Of a stretch of DNA of 45,803 nt, positions 29,563 through 38,088 are shown in pieces (position 1 is the stretch's first letter; each line of letters opens with the position of its first letter). The DNA comes from Micromonospora sp. HK10. Its GTDB lineage: Bacteria > Actinomycetota > Actinomycetes > Mycobacteriales > Micromonosporaceae. The position numbers were made by a program, and so were the translations under genes. The stretch spans positions 1 through 45,803 of the forward strand of contig NZ_KQ058674.1 of NCBI RefSeq assembly GCF_000982955.1. The letters are read 5' to 3'. The notes beneath the pieces were generated by a model that was not told where the DNA came from, searched no databases, and saw only the letters and a program-made list of their open reading frames with translations.

Positions 29563-30723
29563 TCAGTCCACCACCGTGCCGGCGGCGACGATCGCGCGCA
29601 GTTCGCTCACGTCGATCGAGCCGGTCGGCACGTCCCGCTCGATGGGAAAGTACATCCGCTGCACGGCGGCGACGATCGCCTCCACGATGGTGTCCCGGAA
29701 CCGGGGGTCGACCAACCGGCCCCGGTCCTCGGGCGAGGTCAGGTAGCCCACCTCGACCCGGACCGCGGGCATCCTGGTCAGCCGCAGCAGGTCCCACGAC
29801 TTGGCGTGGGTGCGGCAGTCGCGCAGCCCGCTGCGGGCGACGATCTCCCGCTGCACCAGCCCCGCCAGGCGTTCCCCGGTGGCCGAGGTGACGCCGTTGT
29901 CGGTGCCGTAGTGGTAGGTGGCGACCCCGTTCGCCGCCGGGTTGGCGTGCCCGTCGGTGTGCAGGGCGATGAAGACGTCCGCGCCCAGGGCGTTGGCGAG
30001 CTGGGCCCGGTCGGCGTCGGGCAGGCACGTCGCCGGGGAGGGGCCCCGGGTGAGCTGCACCCGCACCCCGGCGGCGGCGAGCCGCCCCTCCAGCCGGCTG
30101 GCCAGGTCGTACACGATGTCCGCCTCGGTCCAGCGGAGCGGGCCGTCGGGCACCACCTCGCCGGGGTCGGTGCCCCCGTGCCCGGGGTCGATCACCACGG
30201 TGCGCCCGACCAGGGTCGGCCCGGCCTGGCGGATGGCGTCGGACTCGCGGAGCCACTGCGGGCGTCCGCCGACCACCTTGCGGCCGAGCCGGCGCAGCGT
30301 GTTCATGGTGTGCGGGCCGCAGGACCCGTCCGGTTTCAGCCCCATCTCGCGCTGGAACTGGGCGACGGCCCGGGAGGTACGCACGCCGTAGATGGCGTCG
30401 GCGCGGCCCACGTCGTACCCCATCTCCAGGAGGCGTTCCTGGAGCGACCGGACGTCCTCGCCGGTGAGCGGTTCGGGCACGGCGTGGTAGAGGGTGCGGG
30501 CGCCCAGCCGCCAGCGGGCGGCGTCCAGCGCCCGCCAGGTCTCCGCGCCCACCCGTCCGTCCACGCTGAGCCCGCGGGACTGCTGGAACGCCCGGACGGC
30601 CCGTTCGGTCGCGGTGTCGAACTCGTCGCCCCGCCCGTCGGAGGGGAGCAGGTCGAGGGTGGTGAGGACGGTGCGGATCTCGGCCACCGCGGGGCCCCGG
30701 TCACCGGGTCGGATCGGACGCAC
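29563..30723 (-). CDS. cwlM: N-acetylmuramoyl-L-alanine amidase-like protein, CwlM type
   Basis: A 386-residue protein with two peptidoglycan-binding domains (about 5-68 and 85-148) and a C-terminal Amidase_3 domain from about 174. Zinc-site residues appear present: H182 in DPGHGGTDPGE, E200 and H255 in ALHTDGHAN, with VRVEVGYLTSPED further on. There is no signal peptide, so it is probably cytoplasmic. In mycobacteria the homologue at the same position (next to trxA and trxB) is a cytoplasmic regulator of MurA rather than a hydrolase, and the same role is inferred. GTG 30723 follows AGAGGGGG. A longer upstream reading starts MIGHGTL but lacks support. Confidence 0.9.
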   Translation of the reverse strand: MRPIRPGDRGPAVAEIRTVLTTLDLLPSDGRGDEFDTATERAVRAFQQSRGLSVDGRVGAETWRALDAARWRLGARTLYHAVPEPLTGEDVRSLQERLLEMGYDVGRADAIYGVRTSRAVAQFQREMGLKPDGSCGPHTMNTLRRLGRKVVGGRPQWLRESDAIRQAGPTLVGRTVVIDPGHGGTDPGEVVPDGPLRWTEADIVYDLASRLEGRLAAAGVRVQLTRGPSPATCLPDADRAQLANALGADVFIALHTDGHANPAANGVATYHYGTDNGVTSATGERLAGLVQREIVARSGLRDCRTHAKSWDLLRLTRMPAVRVEVGYLTSPEDRGRLVDPRFRDTIVEAIVAAVQRMYFPIERDVPTGSIDVSELRAIVAAGTVVD

Positions 30724-30860
30724 GACGACCCCCTCTGCGCGGATGCTGGCTGGCCGGAGACTCCGACGGAGGTGCTGCCCCCTGACACGAGGGGGACGCC
30801 TACGGAGCGTACCGTGGCCGATCACCCGGAGCTGCGGGTTCGCGGAGGTCGCCGGAGAGC

Positions 30861-30899
30861 CGGAACCCCCGTCACCCGAGCCGGGTGACGGGGGTTCCG
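30861..30899. terminator. Terminator hairpin after trxA
   Basis: A 17-bp perfect stem (CGGAACCCCCGTCACCC, 30861-30877, with its complement 30883-30899) and a five-base loop lie 17 bases past the trxA stop on the minus strand. It separates trxA from cwlM transcription. Confidence 0.75.
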
Positions 30900-30915
30900 T
30901 GGGTACGGGGTCGGC

Positions 30916-31239
30916 TCAGAGCGCCGACTCGATGAGCTTGACCAGCTCGCCCTTCGGCTTGGCGCCGGCGATGGACTGCACCGGCTCGCCGTTCTTGAAG
31001 ATGGTGAGGGTCGGCACGGACATCACCCGGTAGGCGCGGGCGGTCTCGGGGTTCTCGTCGATGTTGAGCTTGACGATGCTGACCTGGTCGCCCATCTCAC
31101 CGGCGATCTCCTCGAGCAACGGCGAGACCTTGCGGCACGGGCCGCACCATTCCGCCCAGAAGTCGACCAGAACCGGCTTGTCGGACTTGAGCACGTCGCT
31201 GGCGAAGCTGGCGTCGGTGACCGCCTTGGTTGCTCCCAC
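30916..31239 (-). CDS. trxA: Thioredoxin
   Basis: A 107-residue thioredoxin that reduces protein disulfides, recycled by the trxB product just upstream. The active site is WAEWCGPCRKVSPLL, and the cis-proline segment is VMSVPTLTIFKNG. The start is GTG 31239, with a strong GGAGGAGGGG upstream. The trxB-trxA pair is followed by a strong terminator. Confidence 0.97.
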   Translation of the reverse strand: MGATKAVTDASFASDVLKSDKPVLVDFWAEWCGPCRKVSPLLEEIAGEMGDQVSIVKLNIDENPETARAYRVMSVPTLTIFKNGEPVQSIAGAKPKGELVKLIESAL

Positions 31240-31277
31240 TATGAACCCCTCCTCCGGGACTTTTTTCCGAGAATTGT

Positions 31278-32231
31278 TCAGCCGTTCAGGGTGGCGATGA
31301 AGCGTTCGGCGTCGAGGGCGGCGGCACAGCCCGTGCCGGCCGCGGTGATCGCCTGCCGGTAGGTGTGGTCCACCAGGTCGCCGGCGGCGAAGACACCCGG
31401 GATGTTGGTCCGGGTGCTGGGCGCCTGCACCTTCACATACCCCTCGTCGTCGAGGTCCACCTGGCCCCGGAAGAGCTCACTGCGCGGGTCGTGGCCGATC
31501 GCCACGAAGACGCCCGTGACGTCGAGCACCTTGGTCTCGCCGGTGTGCACGTTACGGACCCGGACCCCGCTGACCTTGCCGTCGGCGCCGAGGATCTCCT
31601 CGACCACGCTGTTCCACTCGACCTTGATCTTGTCGTTGCCCAGCGCGCGGTCGGCCATGATCTTGCTGGCCCGGAACTCGTCCCGCCGGTGGATGATCGT
31701 CACCGAGTCGGCGAACCGGGTGAGGAAGCTGGCCTCCTCCATCGCCGAGTCGCCGCCGCCGACCACCACGATGTGCTGGTTACGGAAGAAGAAGCCGTCA
31801 CAGGTCGCGCAGGACGACACCCCGTGGCCCAGGTACTCCTGCTCGCCCGGCACGCCCAGCGGGCGCCAGGCCGAGCCGGTGGAGAGGATGACGGCCTTGG
31901 CCCGGTACGCCGTCTCGCCGACCCAGACGGTGCTGACCGTGTGCGAGCCCACCTCGCCGGTGTCCTGAAGCTCGACCCGGGTCACGTCGTCGGTCAGGAA
32001 CTCGGCGCCGAACCGCTCGGCCTGCTTGCGCATGTTGTCCATCAGCTCGGGGCCGAGGATGCCGTCCGCGAAACCAGGGAAGTTCTCCACCTCGGTCGTC
32101 GTCATCAGCGCACCGCCGGACTGCACGCCCTCGATGACGAGCGGCTTCAGGTTGGCGCGCGCGGCATAGACCGCCGCCGTGTAGCCGGCCGGTCCCGAGC
32201 CGATGATGATCAGGTTGCGGACCTCGTCCAC
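31278..32231 (-). CDS. trxB: Thioredoxin-disulfide reductase
   Basis: NADPH-dependent flavoenzyme that reduces thioredoxin, 317 residues. The FAD motif is [18 protein letters not shown], the redox-active pair is [10 protein letters not shown], and the NADPH motif is [16 protein letters not shown]. The C-terminal FAD segment [33 protein letters not shown] is intact. GTG start. A candidate disulfide-stress sigma-factor promoter lies about 100 bases upstream. Confidence 0.97.
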   Translation of the reverse strand: MDEVRNLIIIGSGPAGYTAAVYAARANLKPLVIEGVQSGGALMTTTEVENFPGFADGILGPELMDNMRKQAERFGAEFLTDDVTRVELQDTGEVGSHTVSTVWVGETAYRAKAVILSTGSAWRPLGVPGEQEYLGHGVSSCATCDGFFFRNQHIVVVGGGDSAMEEASFLTRFADSVTIIHRRDEFRASKIMADRALGNDKIKVEWNSVVEEILGADGKVSGVRVRNVHTGETKVLDVTGVFVAIGHDPRSELFRGQVDLDDEGYVKVQAPSTRTNIPGVFAAGDLVDHTYRQAITAAGTGCAAALDAERFIATLNG

Positions 32232-32324
32232 TGCCGTCTCCCGATGTGTGTGTTCGTCACCGGCCGCGCACCGATGCCGATCCCGAGTGCCGGCGGCTTA
32301 ACGGCACCGGCGCCTGACTTGCAG

Positions 32325-32352
32325 AACGTCATCGTACGAAGTGGGGATTCCC
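32325..32352 (-). promoter_or_regulatory. Candidate SigR/SigH-type promoter of trxB
   Basis: On the minus strand GGGAAT (32352-32347) is followed, 19 bases later, by GTT (32327-32325). This resembles the disulfide-stress promoter GGAAT-N18-GTT that drives trx genes in Streptomyces and mycobacteria. The spacing is one base longer than the usual form. Confidence 0.4.
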
Positions 32353-32411
32353 GAGCCGGTCATCCGGTGGGTCACGTCACGTGGCGGGACACGTCCGGGT
32401 GACCGTGATCC

Positions 32412-33410
32412 TCACCCTACCCGGGTACGGAACCGGGTGTCCGCGCCGGAGCCGGGGACGCCACACTCGGGTCCACTCACCCACGCCCACCGCGCGCCGC
32501 CGGCGTCGACGAAGGTGACGACCAGCGCCGGCACCCCCTGGTAGGTGGCGAAGTCGACCAGGTCGACGGTGAGTGGCCCGGTCGCGTGCTCGGTGCTGAT
32601 CGCGGCGAGACAGGCCGCCAGCGCCGCCGGCTGGCCCAGCCGGTCCAGCCGGGTCGCGAACGGTACGCGCTGGTCCCGCGGGGCGTCGCCGGCGGCGTCC
32701 TTGTCGCCCGCCGGGGTCGTCGGCGCGTTCAGCGCGCTGGTCCGGCCGGAGAGCCGCTCCGGGCCGTAGTCGGTGCCGCTGTGCTGCGGGGGTCCGGTCG
32801 TGCGGAACGGCGCGACGGCGGCCATCGGCGCGGCCTCGTCGGCCGCGGGCCGGCCGCCGTCGGCCACCGAACCGGCGAAGCCGCCGCCCGCGCCGACCAG
32901 GTTGCCGACCCCGAGACCGACCGCGGTGACCGAGGCGGCCGCCAACGCGACCGGTCCGGCGATCCGGATCCAGCGGCGCGACCGCCGGCCGGGACCGGTG
33001 TGGCGGCCCGTGCCGCCGGCCGGCCGGGTGCCGCCGGTGGGCTGGGCGGGTACCGTCCCCGGCCGAGGGGCCGGCCCGCCGTCCGCTGCCCCGGAGACGC
33101 CGGCCGCGACCTCCGGCCCGGTGGCTTCCCGCCGCGCGTCGACCGGCGCCGGGCCGGCGCCGGCCAGGGCCGCCGTGATCCGGTCCGCCACGGCGAGCGG
33201 CAGCTCCGGGGCGGGGCCGGCCGCCCAGCCGGACAGGTCGGCCCGGACCAGCTCCACCGCCCGGGCCAGCGCCGCGTACGCCTCGGCCCAGGCCGGGTCG
33301 TCGTCGATCAGCCGGGCCACGGTGGCCTGCTCCGGCGTACCGTCCAGCGCCCCGCCGAGGTAGTCGGCGAGCAGGTCGTGGTCGACCCCGCTGAACTTCC
33401 GGGCAGTCAC
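32412..33410 (-). CDS. Membrane anti-sigma factor-like protein
   Basis: A 332-residue protein whose GTG overlaps the ECF sigma gene stop by four bases. The N-terminal ~85 residues (GVDHDLLADYLGGALDGTPEQATVARLI) look like an anti-sigma domain, but the zinc-binding HxxxCxxC is absent. A Pro/Gly-rich linker follows, then one membrane helix (about 149-171, near IAGPVALAAASVTAVGLGVG). A C-terminal outer domain of about 150 residues contains two cysteines (ACLAA and PECGV). Function as a regulator of the adjacent sigma factor is inferred from coupling and topology. Confidence 0.75.
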   Translation of the reverse strand: MTARKFSGVDHDLLADYLGGALDGTPEQATVARLIDDDPAWAEAYAALARAVELVRADLSGWAAGPAPELPLAVADRITAALAGAGPAPVDARREATGPEVAAGVSGAADGGPAPRPGTVPAQPTGGTRPAGGTGRHTGPGRRSRRWIRIAGPVALAAASVTAVGLGVGNLVGAGGGFAGSVADGGRPAADEAAPMAAVAPFRTTGPPQHSGTDYGPERLSGRTSALNAPTTPAGDKDAAGDAPRDQRVPFATRLDRLGQPAALAACLAAISTEHATGPLTVDLVDFATYQGVPALVVTFVDAGGARWAWVSGPECGVPGSGADTRFRTRVG

Positions 33411-34138
33411 GTGTCCTCCTGGCTGGCGTCCCGCCGGGACCACCCCGACGTCGATCCGACGCCCTCGGGCGGTCCCGGGTTCCCCCCGGTGACCCGGCGC
33501 ACGTCCGCCGTCTCGTCGGACCCGGTCCGCAGGTGCCCGAGGAGCCCGGCGAGGCGGGCCCGGCCCCGGGCGCAGCGGCTCTTCACCGTCCCCTCGGCGA
33601 CGCCGAGGATCCGGGCCACCTCGACCACCGGATACCCCTGGACGTCCACCAGCACGAGCGCGGCCCGCTGCTCGGCCGGCAGTTGGGCGAGCGCCTGCCG
33701 GACCACCAGGGCGGTGTCGTGGTCGTGGGCCGGCGCGGCGGGCTCCACCCCGCCGGTGTGCCGCCCGGATTCACCGTCGCCGCGCACGCCGTCGGGCAGC
33801 GGGACGGTGGCGTGGGCCTGCCGGCGTCGGATCCGGTCCAGGCAGGCGTTCACCACGATCCGGTGCAGCCAGGTGGTCACCGCCGAGTCGCCCCGGAACC
33901 GGGCGGCCGCGCGGTGCGCCGAGAGCAGCGCGTCCTGGAGGGCGTCCGCGGCCTCCTCCCGGTCGCCGACGGTACGCAGGGCCACCGCCCAGAGCCGGTC
34001 CCGGTGCCGGTGGAACAGCTCGGTGAAGGCGTCCCGGTCGCCGGCGACGTGCGCCCGCAGCAGGTCGAGGTCGGACCTCCCGGCCGCCGGGCCGTCCCCG
34101 GTCACCGGCTCGGGCGAGCGCCCACCGCGACCGGCCAT
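33407..34138 (-). CDS. sigM: ECF RNA polymerase sigma factor, SigM-like
   Basis: Group 4 sigma factor of 243 residues. Region 2 is DAFTELFHRHRDRLWAVALRTVGDREEAADALQDALL through TTWLHRIVVNACLDRIRRRQ. Region 4 is ALAQLPAEQRAALVLVDVQGYPVVEVARILGVAEGTVKSRCARGRARL. The position next to trxB and the murJ/kinase genes matches mycobacterial sigM (Rv3911). I use ATG 34138, preceded by GTGGTG codons; a longer in-frame start at 34213 would overlap the pseudokinase gene. It is coupled to the anti-sigma gene by a four-base overlap. Confidence 0.9.
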   Translation of the reverse strand: MAGRGGRSPEPVTGDGPAAGRSDLDLLRAHVAGDRDAFTELFHRHRDRLWAVALRTVGDREEAADALQDALLSAHRAAARFRGDSAVTTWLHRIVVNACLDRIRRRQAHATVPLPDGVRGDGESGRHTGGVEPAAPAHDHDTALVVRQALAQLPAEQRAALVLVDVQGYPVVEVARILGVAEGTVKSRCARGRARLAGLLGHLRTGSDETADVRRVTGGNPGPPEGVGSTSGWSRRDASQEDT

Positions 34139-34181
34139 CACCACGTCCGGCGGAGGCGTTGCGCCGGCCGGGGCGCCCGGC

Positions 34182-35789
34182 TCACGCGCCCTGGACCTTG
34201 ATCTCCTGGACACCGATCTTGTATCCGCTGTTGTCGTCCTTCTTCGGCAGCTTGGTGATCCAGAAGAGCAGGTACTGGTATTTCCGCTCCGGGTCGAACC
34301 CGTCGAACGTCATCGTGGTGCCGTCGTGGTCCTCGATCGGCTGCCCGATCGCCGTCTTGTAGGTGGTGTAGAGCTGCTTGTCACCGGCGGAGGTGGGCGG
34401 GTGCTCGCCGCTGCCGGCGAGGAGCCGGGCCGAGGCGCCGGGGGCGGAGAGCACCGCCTGCAACGACTTGACGGTGTGCGGGGCACCCAGGTCGATCCAG
34501 ACGCCCATGCCGCGCTTCCAGTTGCCGAAGTTCGCCCGGGTGTAGGTGTCGGTCTCCCAGCCGGCGTCGGTGCCGTCGATCACCTTCTCGGCGCCGCCCA
34601 GCTCGTCCCGGGTCTTGCTGTCCGGGTCGATGATCCGGACGTCCTCGATGTGCAGCGGGCGGACCACCGTGGGGGCCTGGGTGGCGTCACCGGCCGCGGG
34701 GGCGCTGCTGGAAGGGCGGGCCACCTGCTCCTGCTTGGGGTCCTTCTCGCCGCCGAGCGTGCTGATCCCGATGAGCAGCCCGACCAGGGCCACCGCCAGC
34801 AGGCCGGCGATGCCCAGGGCGACCTTACGGCCACCGGTGGAGGCCAGCGGCGAGGGCTCCTCGCCGGTGTCCGCGGCGAACCGCAGCGGGCCGGCCTGCT
34901 CCAGGAAGTGCTCGTCGGCCGGCACGTCCAGCCGGCTGAGCTCGGCCGCCAGCACGTCCGACGACGGCGGGGCGATCTCCGGGTCGAGCAGGTCCATGGT
35001 GAGGTCGTCCAGGTACGCCGGCACTCCGGCGCGGACCTGCCGGGGCGCGGCGATCGAGCCGCTGGCGTCGCGTACCGCGTCGGGCAGGGCGGCCCGCCCG
35101 TGCCCGGCGGTGGCGCCGTGCAGCGGGGCCTCGCCGTGCGGCCAGTGCCCGGTGAGCGCGAAGTAGAGCACGCCGCCGACCGCCCGGATGTCGGTCTCCT
35201 GGCTGTCCGCGCCGTCGGTCCGCGCGTCCGCGAGCACCACCCGGCCGTCGTCGCTGATCATCACGGTGCCGGGGTGCAGGTTGCCGTGCACCATGCCGGT
35301 GGCGTGCACCGCGGCGAGGGCGCTGGCGACCGCGTTGCCGATGGCGGTGGCGCGGACCGGGTCGAGCGCGCCGTCGGCGGCGACCAGCTCGCGCAGGGAT
35401 TGCCCGTCCACCCATTCGCGGACCACGTACGCCCGGTCGGCCTCGTCGATGGCGTCGTAGACGCCGACCAGGTTCGGGTGGATCACCCGGCTGGCCGCGA
35501 CGGCGGCCTGGAGCATCTCGGTGGCGGAGTCGCCACCCGGGTACCGGAGGACCACCGCCACGGGACGGCGCAGCACGACGTCGACCCCGCGCCAGACCAG
35601 GCGGCCCGCGCTGTCGTTGTTGATGTGCTCGACCAGCTCGTACCGCTCGGCGAGGACCTCACCGGCCGTGGGAGCACCGAAGGTCATGACCGGAGGGGCG
35701 TTCTCCTCCGCCTCCTGACCCTCGCCGACCTGGGTCACCCGTCCTCCCTCGGTGATCGTGTCCATCGATGGACCCGTATTGCTGGGCAT
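34182..35789 (-). CDS. Membrane pseudokinase with a C-terminal discoidin-like domain
   Basis: A 535-residue protein with a Ser/Thr-kinase fold (about 50-290), one membrane helix (about 323-345) and a C-terminal outer beta-rich domain resembling F5/8-type discoidin folds. Catalytic residues are lost: VAIK reads VAVV (77-80), HRDLKP reads HGNLHP (168-173) and DFG reads ADA (187-189). In mycobacteria the equivalent pseudokinase is fused to the MurJ flippase (Rv3910) and binds FhaA. Here it is a separate gene downstream of murJ, so a regulatory role in lipid II export is inferred. The start may instead be the Met at residue 9. Confidence 0.88.
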   Translation of the reverse strand: MPSNTGPSMDTITEGGRVTQVGEGQEAEENAPPVMTFGAPTAGEVLAERYELVEHINNDSAGRLVWRGVDVVLRRPVAVVLRYPGGDSATEMLQAAVAASRVIHPNLVGVYDAIDEADRAYVVREWVDGQSLRELVAADGALDPVRATAIGNAVASALAAVHATGMVHGNLHPGTVMISDDGRVVLADARTDGADSQETDIRAVGGVLYFALTGHWPHGEAPLHGATAGHGRAALPDAVRDASGSIAAPRQVRAGVPAYLDDLTMDLLDPEIAPPSSDVLAAELSRLDVPADEHFLEQAGPLRFAADTGEEPSPLASTGGRKVALGIAGLLAVALVGLLIGISTLGGEKDPKQEQVARPSSSAPAAGDATQAPTVVRPLHIEDVRIIDPDSKTRDELGGAEKVIDGTDAGWETDTYTRANFGNWKRGMGVWIDLGAPHTVKSLQAVLSAPGASARLLAGSGEHPPTSAGDKQLYTTYKTAIGQPIEDHDGTTMTFDGFDPERKYQYLLFWITKLPKKDDNSGYKIGVQEIKVQGA

Positions 35790-36219
35790 GTGGCTGTCCG
35801 CTCTGCCTTCGAAGGAACCGGCAGGCGGGTGTCGACGCCCGCGTGGGCACCTGCCGTACCCGTCGAGAGCGACCTTACCCGGGATGCCCGGTTCTCCGAC
35901 ATGTCATCTTCCCGCCGGAGCCGGTGGGAAGCCAGTGACCACGGTGCGGGCCACGGCCGGTGGCGTTCCGCCGCGTCTGCTGACAACACGCTCCCGCCAA
36001 TCTAGAGGTTGCGGCCGGGCCGTGGGCGCAGGGGCGGACCGGTGTGGCGGCCTTGCCGGAGACCTGCGGTTTCCCCTGGTCCAGCTGGTCACCCTCATCC
36101 TTACGGTTGGTTGTCCACAGGCCGGTAGGCCTACTGGGCGGCGGAAGCCCGAGTTATCCACAGCCGTATCCCCAGGCTGGTGATCCTCGTTCACCCTCAG
36201 TCATAGCCGCTGGTCGGGC
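35790..36219. other. murJ-pseudokinase intergenic region with DnaA boxes
   Basis: A 430-base gap between two minus-strand genes. It contains TTGTCCACA (36111-36119) and TTATCCACA (36154-36162), both perfect DnaA boxes, with a 10-bp palindrome GTAGGCCTAC (36125-36134) between them. No gene is visible. The promoter of the pseudokinase gene should lie here. Confidence 0.6.
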
Positions 36220-37959
36220 TCATCGACCCAGGCGACGCCGCACCATGGCGACGACCTCGGTGATCTCACCGATCCGCAGCACCATGGCGAGCCCGAGGTA
36301 CGTCGCGCCGATCACCGCGCCGCCGATCACCAGCTGAACCGCCGCCGCCGCCCAGCTCAGGTGCGCCGGGTCGCCGGGGAGCAGCTTGACCACCAGCAGG
36401 CCGACCAGGGCCGCGCCGAGCGCCGCGACCACCACCCGACCCATGGTGCGCATGATCCCGCCCAGCCCGATCCGGCCCACCCGGGGACGCAGCAGCACCG
36501 CGGAGAGGATCGCGGCCGCCACGTACGAGACGGCGTTGCCGAGCATCATGCCGGCCGCGGCGAAGGTGGCCGAGAAGGCCAGGAAGAGGCCGACCTGGAG
36601 GAGCACCCGCAGCGCCACCACCGGGATGTTGATCAGAGCCGGGGTGCGGGTGTCCGGCAGCGCGTAGAAGGCGAAGGTGAAGAGCTGGCTGATCGCGAAC
36701 GGGACCAGGCCGAGCGCCGCCACCAGCAGCACGGTCGAGGTGGCCACCGCGTTGTCACCGGTGAACGCGCCGTACCGGAAGACCACCACGGAGATCGGGC
36801 CGGCCAGCACCGCGTAGCAGACCGCGATGGGGGCGAGCACCGCGGTGACCATCCGGGTGCCCCGGGACAGGTCGGCGGTGACGTCGTCGAACCGGCCCTC
36901 GGCGGCGGCCGCGCTCATCCGGGGCATCAGCGCGGTGATGATCGAGACGGCGATGATGCCGTGCGCCATCATCAGCAGCAGGAAGACGTAGTTGTAGATC
37001 AGCAGACCGGCGTTCTTCCCGCCGCCGACCCGGGTGAGCAGGTTGACCACCACGAAGAGGCCGAGCTGGTTGACCCCCACGTAGCAGAACATCCAGCCGC
37101 CGAGCCGGGCCAGCTCGCGCAGGCCGAGCGCGCGGAAGTCGAACCGCCACTTCCACCGGAAGCCGACCTTGCGCAGCGCCGGCAGCAGGCCGGCGGCCTG
37201 CACCGCGACGCCGAGCAGGGTGCCACCGCCGACCAGCAGGATCCGGCCGGCGTCCATCTGCTCCGGCCGCAGCGCCCGCGCCCCGTACACCACGATGTAC
37301 AGGCCGAAGGTGCCAGCGACCACCAGGTTGTTGAGGATCGGCGCCCACATCGGGGCGGCGAAGTGCCCCCGGGTGTTCAGCACCGCGGCGATCAACGCGC
37401 TCAGGCCGGTGAAGAAGAGCATCGGCAGCATCAGGTAGGACAGGTCGTTGACCAGCCCCTTGTACGTGTCGTCCTTGCCGGCGGCGTAGATCGCGGTGAT
37501 CACCGGTGCGAGCAGCACCGCGATCAGCGCCGCGGCGGCCAGGGCGAGCACGGCCAGGCTGAGCAGGCGCTGGGCGTACGCCTCGCCCCGGTCCGGGTCG
37601 ACCTTGCGGCGGCGGACCAGCACCGGGATCAGGACGCTGGTGAGCACGCCGCCGAGGAGGAACTCGTACACCTGGTTCGGCAGGAACTGGGCGGTGGTGT
37701 AGACGTCGCCGACCGCGTTGCCGAGCGCGGCGCCGATCAGCAGGTTGCGGATGAAGCCCGTACCCCGGCTGACCAGGCTGCCGATCGCCATCACCGCGCT
37801 GTTCGCCGCGGCGCTGGTCTCGGCGACCACCTCCTGCGGCGGCGCGGTGGCCTCGACGGCCGGCTGGTTGAGCGGCTCGGCCGAGATGAAGGTGGCCTCG
37901 TCGTCCGGTGGCTGGGTGCCGCCGTGCGCGTTGGCGCTGCGGTACAGGCCGCCGCTCAT
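36220..37959 (-). CDS. murJ: Lipid II flippase MurJ (MviN)
   Basis: A 579-residue polytopic MOP-family protein that flips lipid II across the membrane for peptidoglycan synthesis. About 14 hydrophobic segments are visible after a roughly 55-residue cytoplasmic N-terminus. Family features include SRGTGFIRNLLIGAALGNAVGDVYTTAQFLPN near the start, VLIPVLVRR and LTRVGGGKNAGLLIYNYVFLLLMMAHGIIAVSIITALMPRMS. ATG 37959 follows GGGAGGCTGGAG. The first residues are MSGGLYRSANAHGGTQPPDDEA, so any earlier start looks spurious. Unlike the mycobacterial protein, it lacks the fused pseudokinase, which is encoded next door. Confidence 0.95.
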   Translation of the reverse strand: MSGGLYRSANAHGGTQPPDDEATFISAEPLNQPAVEATAPPQEVVAETSAAANSAVMAIGSLVSRGTGFIRNLLIGAALGNAVGDVYTTAQFLPNQVYEFLLGGVLTSVLIPVLVRRRKVDPDRGEAYAQRLLSLAVLALAAAALIAVLLAPVITAIYAAGKDDTYKGLVNDLSYLMLPMLFFTGLSALIAAVLNTRGHFAAPMWAPILNNLVVAGTFGLYIVVYGARALRPEQMDAGRILLVGGGTLLGVAVQAAGLLPALRKVGFRWKWRFDFRALGLRELARLGGWMFCYVGVNQLGLFVVVNLLTRVGGGKNAGLLIYNYVFLLLMMAHGIIAVSIITALMPRMSAAAAEGRFDDVTADLSRGTRMVTAVLAPIAVCYAVLAGPISVVVFRYGAFTGDNAVATSTVLLVAALGLVPFAISQLFTFAFYALPDTRTPALINIPVVALRVLLQVGLFLAFSATFAAAGMMLGNAVSYVAAAILSAVLLRPRVGRIGLGGIMRTMGRVVVAALGAALVGLLVVKLLPGDPAHLSWAAAAVQLVIGGAVIGATYLGLAMVLRIGEITEVVAMVRRRLGR

Positions 37960-38088
37960 CTCCAGCCTCCCAGGGGGTACGTCGCAGCCGGACCTGCGGG
38001 CCCGCACACCGAGACCTTAGTCAACCTCGGTGGCATACCCGCGCCCGGCGCGGTTGTTCCCGCCCCGGCCCGATAGGCTGGCGATCCC

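Noticed and set aside
32586..36005. Long plus-strand frame antisense to the sigma/anti-sigma/pseudokinase genes
   Set aside because: It spans several real minus-strand genes and the gaps between them, with no recognisable motif; a GC-bias artefact.
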